Assembly (NCBI GenBank): GCA_965153455.1
Contig: OZ234497.1
Span: forward strand, 8,990,001-9,054,000
Length of the DNA stretch: 64,000 nucleotides
Direction: 5' to 3'
Source: Sphagnum compactum
Taxonomy: Eukaryota > Bryophyta > Sphagnopsida > Sphagnales
Positions 25,201-35,924 of the stretch are shown here, piece after piece. Below the pieces are notes generated by a model, which did no database searches, was not told where the DNA came from, and was given only the letters and a program-made list of their open reading frames with translations. The translations under genes and the position numbers were made by a program. Positions within the stretch are counted from its first letter, which is position 1. Each line of letters begins with the position of its first letter.

Positions 25201-27760
25201 TATTAAATTATTTAGTAATTGTATGGATTGCTTGGATTTTTTTTCAATTTTTATTTTATTTTACAAATTATATTAATGCAATACATGCTTTATTTTTTCT
25301 ATGTGAATTGAGACCCCAAGAAAATGTTCAACAGTATTATTATGTAGCATGATACATATCCTTCCTTTAGGTTAATATTAAGTTTTCTTTTCATCAATGC
25401 ATACGATATTTTAAATTGTCCATTTTTCCTAGCCTTTTTTTTCAAGCTAATTTTATAATTAAATTGCAAACGTCACCGTGTTTCTTCTTTTCACACCACA
25501 TACAACCTTCCTTAAAACGATAGTCAAATTTACAATTCTCCACACCTAGTGAGTGTCATTAAATTATTCATTGTTTCATACAACAATGGTGTATGCAACA
25601 AGCACTACATATGGCAATGGTGCATACAACATTGCCATATTACAATTATTAATGTGTAATACTAGCAACAAGCATTCCAATCCCACTAGATGTTGCCCAC
25701 TGCAACTAGATTGTTTACAAGAGTCAAACACTTGAAACCTCTCTTAGAAACCAAGTCACATGATATGTTGTTTTGGTCCATGCATTTTGTAGCCTTAGAT
25801 TGTTGAATGAGGTAAGAAGAAACAAGCCACTCATAGAACTTTGTGTTAACAATGTGAACACCCATGTTGTAATGGAAAGATGTTAACCATTGAAGGTCAT
25901 AAATGGTTTCAAATGGCTTGAATTGACATAGGAGCATATGATAAAAGTTTGCATTCTTCTTTATCAAAGTGAGTTTTTCAATAATTTCACATTTGGATTC
26001 TTTATTGTTAGTTTAAAACACTATATGATGCATATTGAAAAAATAAATATATGTAGCATCATAACAATACTAATTGTGAGGGCTCTAAGTATTGTGTTAT
26101 GTCTATACACCTTTTGGAAATCAATATGCAAACCAAATCACCTTCCTACAACATTTTATTATAAAACAACCAAAAAAGTAAACCCAAGGCCAACACTTCC
26201 AAAAATAGTAACTATTACTTAGCAACTTTCTAGACCATAGCCATCAAATATTGCAATGATGGTGGACTTCAAATTACATTTGCTTACAAAGTTTTAATTT
26301 GAACCAAAAAATTTGCATGAAGGAATGTATGTTGTAATTAACAACAATTTAGAAAGTATGTGCAAAACATAAATACATAAAACATGGTACCTTCTTGTGA
26401 ATATTTCTTATTCCATAGAACATTTTAGTTCAACATTAATGGAATGAATGGGGTGTAGTCACCATCCAACAAGCCAAAAAGGGTGTTGGATCACAGAGAA
26501 AAATAGTCAAAATAAGATCAATATTTATGTTTTTCCATTTAAACCCATGATAATCATGGCAAGTTATTACTTTTCACTCATATGAATGTCAAGGAATTCA
26601 AACAAAAAATATATTTGATGAAAATTTAAGTTTAAGTTTTGATTTAGGACCTCTAAAAGTGAACATCAACGCATTAGACAACAATCAATTTTGTAAAAGA
26701 TTATAAAAAAACACTCATATAATAAAAACGCGTTTGATGGGAAAAAAATTAAGTGGATAAAGAAATATTAACCACATTAAAAAAACATTCATACCTTAAA
26801 ATATGTGGAATTTTAGAACTTCAAAAATTCAAAGAACTTTCCAAAATTGATCTAGAATTAGAACTTCAAAAGTTTTTTGCCACACATCAATGAGGTAAAA
26901 TGTACATGATGTTTAAAAAAAAGTTATAGTTTATTATACAAGAAAAAATAAAGTTGTAAAAAAATAAAAATTGATTATGATTTGAAATTATTATCATTTT
27001 TAAAGACGAAACAATAAATTTACAAGGAATTAAGACAATTTCAAAAATTCATATTTATTTTTAAAATGATGAAAAAAATGTCATGTACTTGGACAACTAT
27101 TAGCATTTATTATAACAAGTTGCAAAAAAAATTGTTTCAAAATTTATTCAGATGAAATTTTTTTTGGGAAAAAAAACATTAAGTCCTTTTTTAAAGTAAT
27201 CACGTTGGCTCATTATATTTCATTTGCACCCAATAAACAATGAAAAAAATAGGTTTTAATTTCACCAAACATCTTAGGGTTTAGGATTAGGGTTAGTCAA
27301 TGGTTGGATGTGACATGGGAAGTGCTTATTGGTAGGGGTTTTTTGTCATCATTTCATTTTGCTTTCATTTGAAAATGTTTAGTGTTTTGTCATTCCATTA
27401 TTGTAATTTCCATCGTATTTTTTTGCCATCACATCCTTTACGTAAAATGTGTTGTCACCTATTCCATCGATACATTATAATATCATGTCGTGTCATGATA
27501 TATTCCCTTATTTAACCAATATCATTGCCCTTGAACATCAAAGGTTTGCATTTAGATTGTCGCATGTCATACAAATTACATTCATAATTTTTTAAATTAC
27601 CATCTCTTGTCATCACATTGTTATAAGATTTCGTTGGAATTGCAAACTGTCGGTAGTTGAAGCTACTTGTTTGTTAAAGATCATTGATTCTTGGGTAAGC
27701 TTGGTGAGGTCTATTGTGATGGAAATGCAATGTACATTTGGGAGAATTTCAATGTAAATA
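22250..27760. other. Long AT-rich tract without recognisable genes
   Basis: About 5.5 kb of AT-rich, homopolymer-rich DNA. The only notable frame is a 93-codon minus-strand one at 25686-25967, uninterrupted but unrecognised. A TTAGGG-like patch (GGGTTTAGGATTAGGGTTAG) lies near 27278-27297. I read the rest as ancient transposon remains, which is inference. Confidence 0.5.
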
Positions 27761-27764
27761 TTTA

Positions 27765-28255
27765 TTGAAGTGTGCATATGTCATGCCCGTATGCATGGCC
27801 TCATACATGATGACCAGTTACTAGTTAATGTACACTCTTAGGGTTAATGTACGTTTTTATGTTATTGTACGCTATTAGGTTTTTAGGGTTATGGCTTGTT
27901 TAGGGTTTCAGCTTGGCAACTATATAAAAGGCCAAGCTCTTCCCTTCTCTTGTTAGTTTTTCTAGAATTCCTTTGTCAAAGAGAGTTTCCTCCATAGTTA
28001 GACTAGATTTCTAGATGTTCACGGTGGTTCTTACACGACCACCGTTTACATACACTATGTTTTCTTTCCTTCTTTTCAATTTAATTTTTTAAAAACTGCT
28101 ATTTGTTGCTTAATGTTGAAAGCGGTAAATTTTTCCTGGTTTTGAGTTTCTTGGGTTTTTTTTGCTTGTTGGTTTCTTGTGTTCTTGAGTTGCTACTACT
28201 TTTTTTCTTTTTTTTCTATTCTAGTATTGTAGCTACAACATGAACAACAACCATA
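27765..28255 (+). promoter_or_regulatory. Possible degenerate LTR or promoter with TATA box
   Basis: CTATATAAAAGG near 27920 is a strong TATA box, followed by a pyrimidine-rich start-like segment and an 8-bp perfect inverted repeat at 28021-28045 (ACGGTGGT / ACCACCGT). The position, about 1 kb upstream of the gypsy gag, fits a 5' LTR. However, I found no matching copy after 35.9 kb and no clear primer-binding site, so it may be an unrelated promoter or solo LTR. Confidence 0.35.
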
Positions 28256-28980
28256 ACTAACAGTAGCATAAGCGAGGGAGAAGGGACACCGGAAACAAGC
28301 TACAAGCTGCGAAGTTATGAGTTTCGGAGCTTAAGAGGGAGGAAGGAGCGAGCAGTTCCAAAGCTTGTTTTACTACCAGCTTTAGGTCTTGGGAGCACGC
28401 ACGCACACACACACAAGGTTTGATTGCAGTACAAGATCTGCACCAAGTGATGCAACCCCAAAACACTTGCTTTCCTTGTACACGGGTTTGGAGGTTAGCA
28501 TCTGGGCTGTGCACTCCTATGTGTTTTGAGCTTGCAGTCATGTAGTGAATAGCCCTTGTAGCAGCTTTGGAAGAAGAAAAAAAAGAAGAGAATTTTTTTA
28601 AAAACCCATGAAGTAGAAGAAAAAAAAAAATCTTTTTTTTTTTCTACATGCCATCGCTGTGGAGTTCGCGGACGTGGATCGTTTTGTAGCACTACCGTCG
28701 GCGTAGTTTGTTGCAGTCGCCATCTATTCTCTTTTGCCATTCCATTCACCCGTTCTGTTGTTCCGTCAGATGTTCGTTGTTGTTTTGTTCGACATTTGTC
28801 CGATTTCGTCTTTATGATTTCATCCGTTCAGGCCCTTCCGTCCACAGATGTCCATCCACCGACGTTCATCCGTCGCTGTTCATCCCCGTCGACACACCGT
28901 ATTCTTCAAACCGTACATTATGTTAGAACTTTGTAGCTAGTGCTTTGTATTGTTGCAAAATTTTGTGGCATGGGACAACA
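28256..28980 (+). other. Untranslated segment upstream of the gypsy gag
   Basis: Higher in G+C than its left flank, with no convincing frame. Contains an A-rich/T-rich palindromic stretch (about 28613-28646) and a CA run near 28400. Probably leader of the gypsy element, possibly with an insertion. Confidence 0.4.
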
Positions 28981-28983
28981 CCA

Positions 28984-30497
28984 TGTCCTCGGATGATGAG
29001 AGCACTACCACTCAGCGAGAGCCAAAGTATCAGCTACGAAGTAACACACAATCATTTGAGCCAATTTCTTTGAGTTCACGATCTTCATGATAGTACCATC
29101 AAATGTCTACAGCGCCGTCGTCATCCAATATAACTCCTACCAGGAATTCAGGTTCAATTTACACGACATGAACAGTACATCAGAGTCCATTTGAAGGGGT
29201 TGATTAGTGGGGTACGCTTGTTGCCGCACCAGCTTTCACACCATCACCATATATTTCGCTGCAAGTTGTTACCTCTCCACGGTACCTATTTCAGTAAACC
29301 TTTCTCCTCAACAACTCATTGTTGCTACCGCAAACATTCCTCCCACCATCGATGCACCAACTTTTGCTAATCTAGTGGGGGAATTCTTTCAAGTTCTTGA
29401 GCTGGAATTTTCGGTTAAGAGTTCTGAAAAAATTCTGCAACTCGCCACCTACTCTTAGCAGAAGGATGAAACCCTCAAGATGCTCTTAGGAGGCTTTTTA
29501 ACCTTAAAGAAGATACTCAGAACATCATAGACCTAGAAGTTGCCCATCGATATCTTCATTCGTTGGAAGGTACTCCGACACTCCATGCGTAGGTTTTGCA
29601 ATGGGTTTTTTGCAAAATTTGGAGACTTATACACTTTGATAAATGTATACAACATTTCTGAAAAGTTGGAACTAGCTCATGCACACTATGAGGCCATTAC
29701 TATGAGGCCTCCATTACGTTCAAGGCCTCAGCCGCCACCAGCTGCGCCAACTAGATCATCACATTTTTCTTCAAGGGCTAAAGTGGTGCACTTGGCTGCA
29801 CCCATCTTACCTTGATTATTGTGGGAAAGACAGACATCAAGAAGTTGTTTGTTTTGCCAAGTTCTCGGAACGAAAGCAATTCCGATTACCACGGTAAAAT
29901 CTGCTAGCATCTGCCGTTGACCCTCAACCAAAAACCAAGGCACCTTAGCCTTCCACTCAGGCTTTCCCTACCAAGGGTAATTATAGTAAAAATGTTAAGA
30001 AGAAAGAGCACAATCTTGACAAGAGAGAGGTGCTTCTAGCCCATGCCGCTCAAGTTCAAACTCTGCAAAATGAACTCGAATCATTGAGGGCCCAACTTGC
30101 TAATCTAAAAGGCAAGTCTTCCCAACCAACTAGTCATGCCCAACCTGTATAGGGTTCAAGATCACATGAGGGACGTCTTAGGTCATTCTATGGCCTCTCA
30201 CATGATGCCATGGTTGGGGAGTATGTTCTTTCTAGTGCACAAAATTCTAGTCTCACACCAAAATTTGCCACTTTTTTTTGCCCTTCCTATTTTGTAGCAC
30301 AAGAAGCTAGTGTGGCACCTAGAGTTTCTGCCACTAGGCAGGTAATTCAGATTGATGGAATTGCATCTGGTTCAAATCTTATTGCTAGGGCTAGAGGGGC
30401 TCGAGCAGTCATGCCACAATCTTTTCGTCCTCTCAACACAGAAGAAGAACGCATCTTGTTAACGAGGGGAGGAGACTACTACACCACAAGCTGCTAG
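28984..30497 (+). pseudogene. Gypsy gag remnant
   Basis: Opens with ATG at 28984 (MSSDDESTTTQRE) and then passes through several frames. Recognisable parts are a capsid-like stretch around 29500-29700 (LYTLI, ISEKLELAHAHYEA), a proline/serine-rich linker, and one half-intact zinc knuckle near 29815-29860 (CGKDRHQEVVC, lacking its first cysteine). A coiled-coil-like LQNELESLRAQLANLK segment follows near 30060. The downstream frame ends at 30497. Confidence 0.72.
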
Positions 30498-30605
30498 GGC
30501 ATCAAATTCTGGTGTCCTAAAAGTACATGTACATTAGGAAAACACACAATTTTCCACCGATCAGTTTATGGAATGCCAACTTCAAATGCGTGAAGTGACG
30601 CAATT

Positions 30606-31346
30606 ATGAGTACACCGTTGTTTAGTTTTCAAGAATTGAAACTAAGCACCAGGGATATAATTACAGTACTAAAGGATACCCTGAACACTACATCATGTCC
30701 TTTACCAATCCCTGATCCACATGCTACAAAGGTCTCATCCAACACCTTGGAGAGACACTCGATTGGCCCACGTCTTGTAAATGGCATTCGTAATCCGGTC
30801 ACTAATTCTAGCATGGCTAAATTAGTGGGTTGTCCTACCTTTGATTCTACATTCACATATCAGAAGGGAGCTAAGAACACCTCACTTGTGGATTTGTTAC
30901 TCAGCAAAGGTGTTGTGGATAACCATTCTCTCCACAAAGTTTCTCACTCATTTTCAAAGGTGGTGCCTAGTGAGAGAACTTCCATCGCCACCAAAGTTGC
31001 CATTGTCGACAATACTGAGTTAGCAATCCGGGTGGGAGGACATACACCCAGAGTGGTACTTCTTGATACAAGTGCCCAACCAATGATTCTTGGAGTTCAA
31101 TTCGCCAAGAAGATGGGCATGCTCGACTCCAAACTACGAAAATCTATGTGGCAAATTCAAACCACTAGTGAGAGCGTAAAGGGGGTACTTGGGGAGAGCT
31201 CGGATTTTATTACATTTAACTTCAATGAAGGTACAGATCAGGAGCTTTGCCTACAGGTCAGATGTTTAGTCACCAATGCCACCAGTTACAATGTGCTCAT
31301 TGGGCAAAAGGCCCTGTTTCCACCAGGTTTCAGAATTGACAACTAG
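30606..31346 (+). pseudogene. Gypsy aspartic protease region
   Basis: A 246-codon open frame. The active-site loop reads LLDTSAQPMILG near residues 152-163. Retropepsins have D-(S/T)-G at this position, so the glycine is replaced here by serine. Downstream NATSYNVLIGQ fits the second beta segment of plant gypsy proteases. Family role: cleavage of the Gag-Pol polyprotein. Probably inactive. Confidence 0.78.
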
Positions 31347-31719
31347 TTCGAGCATGCGTACTACCGAGGGGATTGGGAGACTGATGGCCACCACTTGGGA
31401 TACATACCCCTTGATTTACATGGGAACCATAGTCCTATGGCTCACCATTGTATGCTCAAGGAAGCACACACTATTTCTTACATCCAACAAGCTAGCCACG
31501 AGTGGATAGAGGGATATGAAGAGGAGAGAGCTTACGGCCAAGCTACTAAAAGTTTAAGGGTGGTTCCTATTGACATTCAACACGGACCAGAGGTTTTACA
31601 TAGGTTCAAAGCAGCTCACGAACCCTTGGTTAAAGCTCTGTCTAGTTTTCAGAACATGGAGAACCATGGCGAACCGATGAAGCCAGTACTTCGTCAGCTA
31701 ATCACCTGGACACCGCTTA

Positions 31720-32680
31720 AGGAGGGGATTACATTACTAGAGCTCTTTGGTGGTATTGGTACAAGTCTCGAAGCCCTACTACAGTCAAGGATGGTGGTTC
31801 AAAAGTATTTCTACGTAGACATTAATCCTGTTGCAAGGCAAGTGGCGGCATCGAGAATGATGGAACTCACAACCAGATTTCCACAATAGTTTGCGACCAC
31901 CGCATGGAAAGCCAGTTTCACTTTTTTGCCCTTTGACATACAATTAATTCAAAAGAAGCATATGGAATTACCTGGCTTCGTGGATCTTATCATTTTAGGT
32001 TAGGAGTGTCAAGGATTTTCAGCGACTGGATTTGGAGAAGGCTTGAGTGACACAAGATCCAGTCTCTTCACAGACATGGTATGATTGATCACCTGGGCTC
32101 AATCCATTTTTCCTACGCTTAGTTATGTAATTGAGAACACCCCTTCTCAGTTTGACCAGAAGGAGAAAGTCCAGGAGCACTACACGCTGGTCAAACATTA
32201 CCTTGGAAAGTCGCTCCTACTCGATGCGGCACAATGCGGTTCCTACGCACACCGACTGCGCAACTGGTGGACCAACCTTGCACCACTCTCAGTTCTGTAG
32301 TTGGCTTTCAGATACACCATCAGAGACCCCAACTTGCAAATTTCTCACATATTGGATGATCAGAGTTGCTGCCAACTAGTTACAAGGCAAGAGATACCTC
32401 CTTGGTTTCATGCGAACACAATAGGAAAACCAAGAGGTGTTTGACCCACCTTTGTTTCCTTCCTAGGAGCACACGCCTTTCAAGGAAATGGACCAGGCTT
32501 AGTGTATCGTCATGTTTTAGCCACTTGGGATGAACCAAGCCCATAAGAAAGAGAAAAGGTATGGGGTTCCAAGCTGGCACTACTAATCACACCAAGGTGA
32601 CTAAATTGGAACGTAACGCTTTACTGGGGAGAAGCATGGACCTGAACTCCCTTACATGGTTGTTGGTAACTTGTGTACTC
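31720..32680 (+). pseudogene. C5-cytosine DNA methyltransferase domain inside the gypsy polyprotein
   Basis: Motif I LLELFGGIGTSLEAL (from 31734) binds S-adenosylmethionine, followed by an acidic VDIN (motif II-like). Motif IV is ECQGFS at 32004-32021, with the catalytic cysteine codon at 32007-32009. It is followed by a GFGEGLSDTRSSLF segment. Motif VI is VIENT (about 32127). Motif VIII is AQCGSYAHRLRNWWTNL (about 32231). A terminal MGFQAGTT...LLGRSMDLNSLTWLL block (32561 onward) fits motifs IX-X. Motif order is canonical (I to X), unlike permuted plant DRM enzymes; the last block recalls DNMT3. Motifs I to VIII share one frame, broken by stops at 31887, 32001 and 32298; a frameshift near 32555 precedes the last block. 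Family role: transfer of methyl to C5 of cytosine in DNA. Confidence 0.85.
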
Positions 32681-33009
32681 TTTCAAATGTACATAACACT
32701 AGCACTGATTCAATCAGCTTGCAAATCTGGCGATGCGACTACATGGCACCCCAACCAAGTACACTTGCCTATCTTCAACATTTTGCACTTCACTCTTAGT
32801 GTTGGGGGGGAAGAGGTACCATGTAATTTGACTCAAGTTGTTTCTGATACACCTAGAGGTACATCAGCTTCTAGAGAAACAATTACAACCCTCTACGAAT
32901 CTATGCAGTTGGATAGTGGAAAACCCAATACACCAGGTTTTTCAAACACACTTTCTAATTCCATCCCATGTGTTTCTAACTACCCTTTCGTTATAGGAAC
33001 CAGCTCACT

Positions 33010-34441
33010 AAGAAGGAGAGAGACCAGGTCACAGACTTGCTAATTAAGTGTGAGAATGTGTTCGCATTCTCAATGAAAGACTTAGGTAGGTGTAAGACCA
33101 TGCAATTTTCTGTAAACCTTACAGATGAAACACCCATCTATCAGAGGAGGCATAGGTTGAACAAGCATGAGTGGGAACTGGTAGATGAAAGATGCAAAGA
33201 GCTCCATGAGGCTGGTCTCATTTAGCCATCAAGTTCTGATTACGCAGCCGCTACAGTAATGCCAACAAAGAAGGATTCAGTTGGGGATTATGGACTAAGA
33301 AAAGGATGTGCGGGGATTATAAGCCTTTGAACCTAGTTACACCTCAGGACAGGTACCCCATGCCCATTCCTAAAGAACTGTTTGATAACATTGGAGACTC
33401 AAACATCTTCATAATTGTGGATCTGAGGCAAGGCTTCAACTAGATTATGCTCGTTGCGAAAGAACGCAAGAAAACGACATTCCATGGAAGCAACAATTGT
33501 GGGAATGGCTTACGATGCCTTTTGGATTGAAGAATGCACCTGTCTACTTTCAACAAGTCATGGAGGTTCTTGAAGGGGCAAATTTCCTGAAATGCTACAT
33601 AGATGATGTCCTAGTGCATAGCAAGGGACTCCTGCAGCATTTGGCTCATCTTGAGGAGTTATTCAAGAGGCTCCACGAAGTCAATATGAAGATCCATCCT
33701 AGAAAGTGTGAGTTTGTTGTCACCTCAGTAGTCTACCTTGGACACAAAATTTTGCCAAATGGTCTTATGGCTCATTGGGCCAAAGTAGTAGCCATTTTGG
33801 AGATGCCCAATCCTACTAATGTTCACACTTTGAGGAGATTCATCGGATTATGTAATTACTACAAGATTTATGTCCAAGACTTCAGTACTATTGTTCATCC
33901 TCTCTATGCATTGTTAAAGAAGGATGTTGCTTGGACATGGAGTGAAGAGGCTCAAGAAGCTTTCAACACACTCAAGGAAAAGCTTTCAAAGTTCCCCATT
34001 CTGGGAAGACCTGATTTCAGCAAGGTCTTCATTCTACACTTTAGCTGGAATGCTCTTGGTATTGGTGTTACTCTTGGCCAACTTGATGAGGAATGCAAGG
34101 AATATGTTATCGCCTATGCATCTTGAAGCAACAACAAGATTGAGAGCAACTACTCTTCATACAAGGGGGAGTGTCTTGCTGTTGTATGGGTCGTCATACA
34201 CTTCAAGCCCTATTTTTATGGCACCAAGTTCACTTTGTATACCGACCACCAGCCTATCAAGTGGTTGATGACCAACAACAACCTTACTAGTAAGTTAGCT
34301 CGTTGGGCACTTATACTTCAAGAATATGAGTTCGAGGTTATTCACCGACCTAGTATTACACATCAGAACGCAAATACCATGTCGCAGAGACCCCTCACTA
34401 CCTCTGAAGATTTCTCAAAAGCCAGGCAAAACTTCGACTAG
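33010..34441 (+). pseudogene. Gypsy reverse transcriptase and RNase H
   Basis: Starts with an entry segment (CENVFAFSMKDLG), then a stop at about 33223, a frameshifted core, and an open frame 33497-34126 with MPFGLKNAP and YIDDVLVHS, the polymerase active site. RNase H follows (PILGRPDFSKVFILHFS). The first catalytic Asp seems lost because the expected TDWS-like motif reads HFSWN. TDHQPIKWL and KLARWALILQEYEF are intact. Stops at 34124 and 34439 interrupt it. Confidence 0.88.
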
Positions 34442-34639
34442 ATTCTAGTAGTTCATGTATCTTATGCATTTAGTTATCTTGCACTATTGTAATGTAACCT
34501 GGTTGAGCATCCCATTGTGGATATATGGGAAGTTTGGACACTCTGAAGTTTTTCAACATGGGAAATACCCTCCTCAAGTTACATCAAGTCATCGGGATCG
34601 CATATAACAACGATCCAAACGCTACTCATGGAAGGACAA

Positions 34640-35500
34640 TTACCTTGTCTGATGCTTATATAAGGCGACAGAATGGTTCCTCCACCACATGAACAACATG
34701 GTCTTATTTAGAAGGTACATTCGGAGCTTGGACACTTTGGAGTTAAACATACTTATAGCCTTCTCGCTCCTCATTACCATTGGAGAGGTATGTATGTTCA
34801 AGTTCGAGACGTCATTGCTAAGTGTGAACAATGTGATAGAGTGAGAACTTCCTTTTCTTCTCGACAACTCACGCTTTCTCCACTCCCTATTTAGGGCATG
34901 TTCTATCGCTGGTCATGTGATTTAGTTGGAGAGTTACCACAGACCTCCAGGGGTAATGTCTACATCATAATTATGATTGAACATTTTTCAAAGTGGGTCG
35001 AGCTTGTTTCGCTACCGGACAAGTCATCACACAGCACCAACTAGGCTTTCTTACAATAGGTCCTAAGTAGGTTTGGGGCTTGTGCTGAGTGCCTTATTGA
35101 TCAAGGATAAGAATTCAGAAGAGAATTCCAAGACCTACTTGATCATGCTCTCATTGACCATCATCGAACTTCAAGGGATCATCCCCAAGCTTATGGCCTT
35201 GCAGAAAGGATGGTTTAGACATGCAAGAAGGGACTTCGAAAGATTTGCTTAACTGGGAACAAAGAGGATTGGGACCTGGCCCTACCTTACTCGCCATGGG
35301 TTATAGGATATCCAAACAAGCCTCTTTGTCTCATTTCGCTCCTTACTTTCTACTTTTTGGGAGACATCCCATTCCACCCTCTTCCATTGTTGTTCAAATG
35401 GACCAGGTTGTGGACTTGGACTCCCTAGCCACTTGGGCTAAGGTCATCGCAAAGAGGGCTGCTCTATTCAAGATTGCACAACATCGAGACACCTTATGAT
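34640..35500 (+). pseudogene. Gypsy integrase remnant
   Basis: A zinc-binding HHCC-like segment spans about 34700-34850 (SLLAPHYHWRGMYV, then KCEQCDRVR). The catalytic triad is visible as Asp in CDLVGEL (about 34920), Asp in CLIDQG (about 35100) and Glu in YGLAERM (about 35205). At least five stops break the frame. The C-terminal part FAPYFLLFGRHPIPPSS is open (35221-35499). Confidence 0.8.
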
Positions 35501-35561
35501 ATGCACACACACGAAGTGGCATTTACAAACCTAAGGTGAGACATTTGATGTTGGTGACTTT

Positions 35562-35924
35562 GTGTATCTCCAGCATCAACCTAATGATACTCTAGACACT
35601 TGTTCGAGTTGCACTATCTTGAGGATTAAGGCGATCAGGCCTTCAAGTGTGTTGGAGTTGCAAGGAGTTGATGGACGCACAATTCGAGATCACTCCAAAA
35701 ATTGTGCACCCTGCCACCTGCCAAACTTGGATCTTTCCATTATCACATCGACTTGGATTCCTCCACTTGACTATCCATGTCAAGTATGTCAGAGGAAAAA
35801 CAATGTTGATCATATGCTGTTTTGTGATAATTGTAATGGTGGATACCATCTATTCTGCCTCAAGCTGGAGCTCAATCAAGTTCCCGCCAACATTTCTTTT
35901 TGGTTGATTAGTTTTTACCTTTGA
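35562..35924 (+). pseudogene. PHD-finger C-terminal extension of the gypsy integrase
   Basis: An open 120-codon frame ending the element. Residues 73-99 carry C-x2-C-x11-C-x2-C-x4-H-x2-C, the first six zinc ligands of a PHD finger (35778-35858). The final C-x2-C pair is missing: after NQVP the frame runs into ISFWLISFYL and stops. PHD fingers in general read histone H3 tails; in this position the domain might steer integration, as chromodomains do in chromoviruses (inference). Confidence 0.78.

Noticed and set aside
27270-27300. Interstitial telomere near 27.28 kb
   Set aside because: Only two or three diverged TTAGGG-like units, too few to call.
31347-33050. Methyltransferase as a separate host gene or nested insertion
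   Set aside because: It follows the protease and precedes the reverse transcriptase on the same strand, shows the same decay, has no introns, and no terminal repeats or target duplication frame it.
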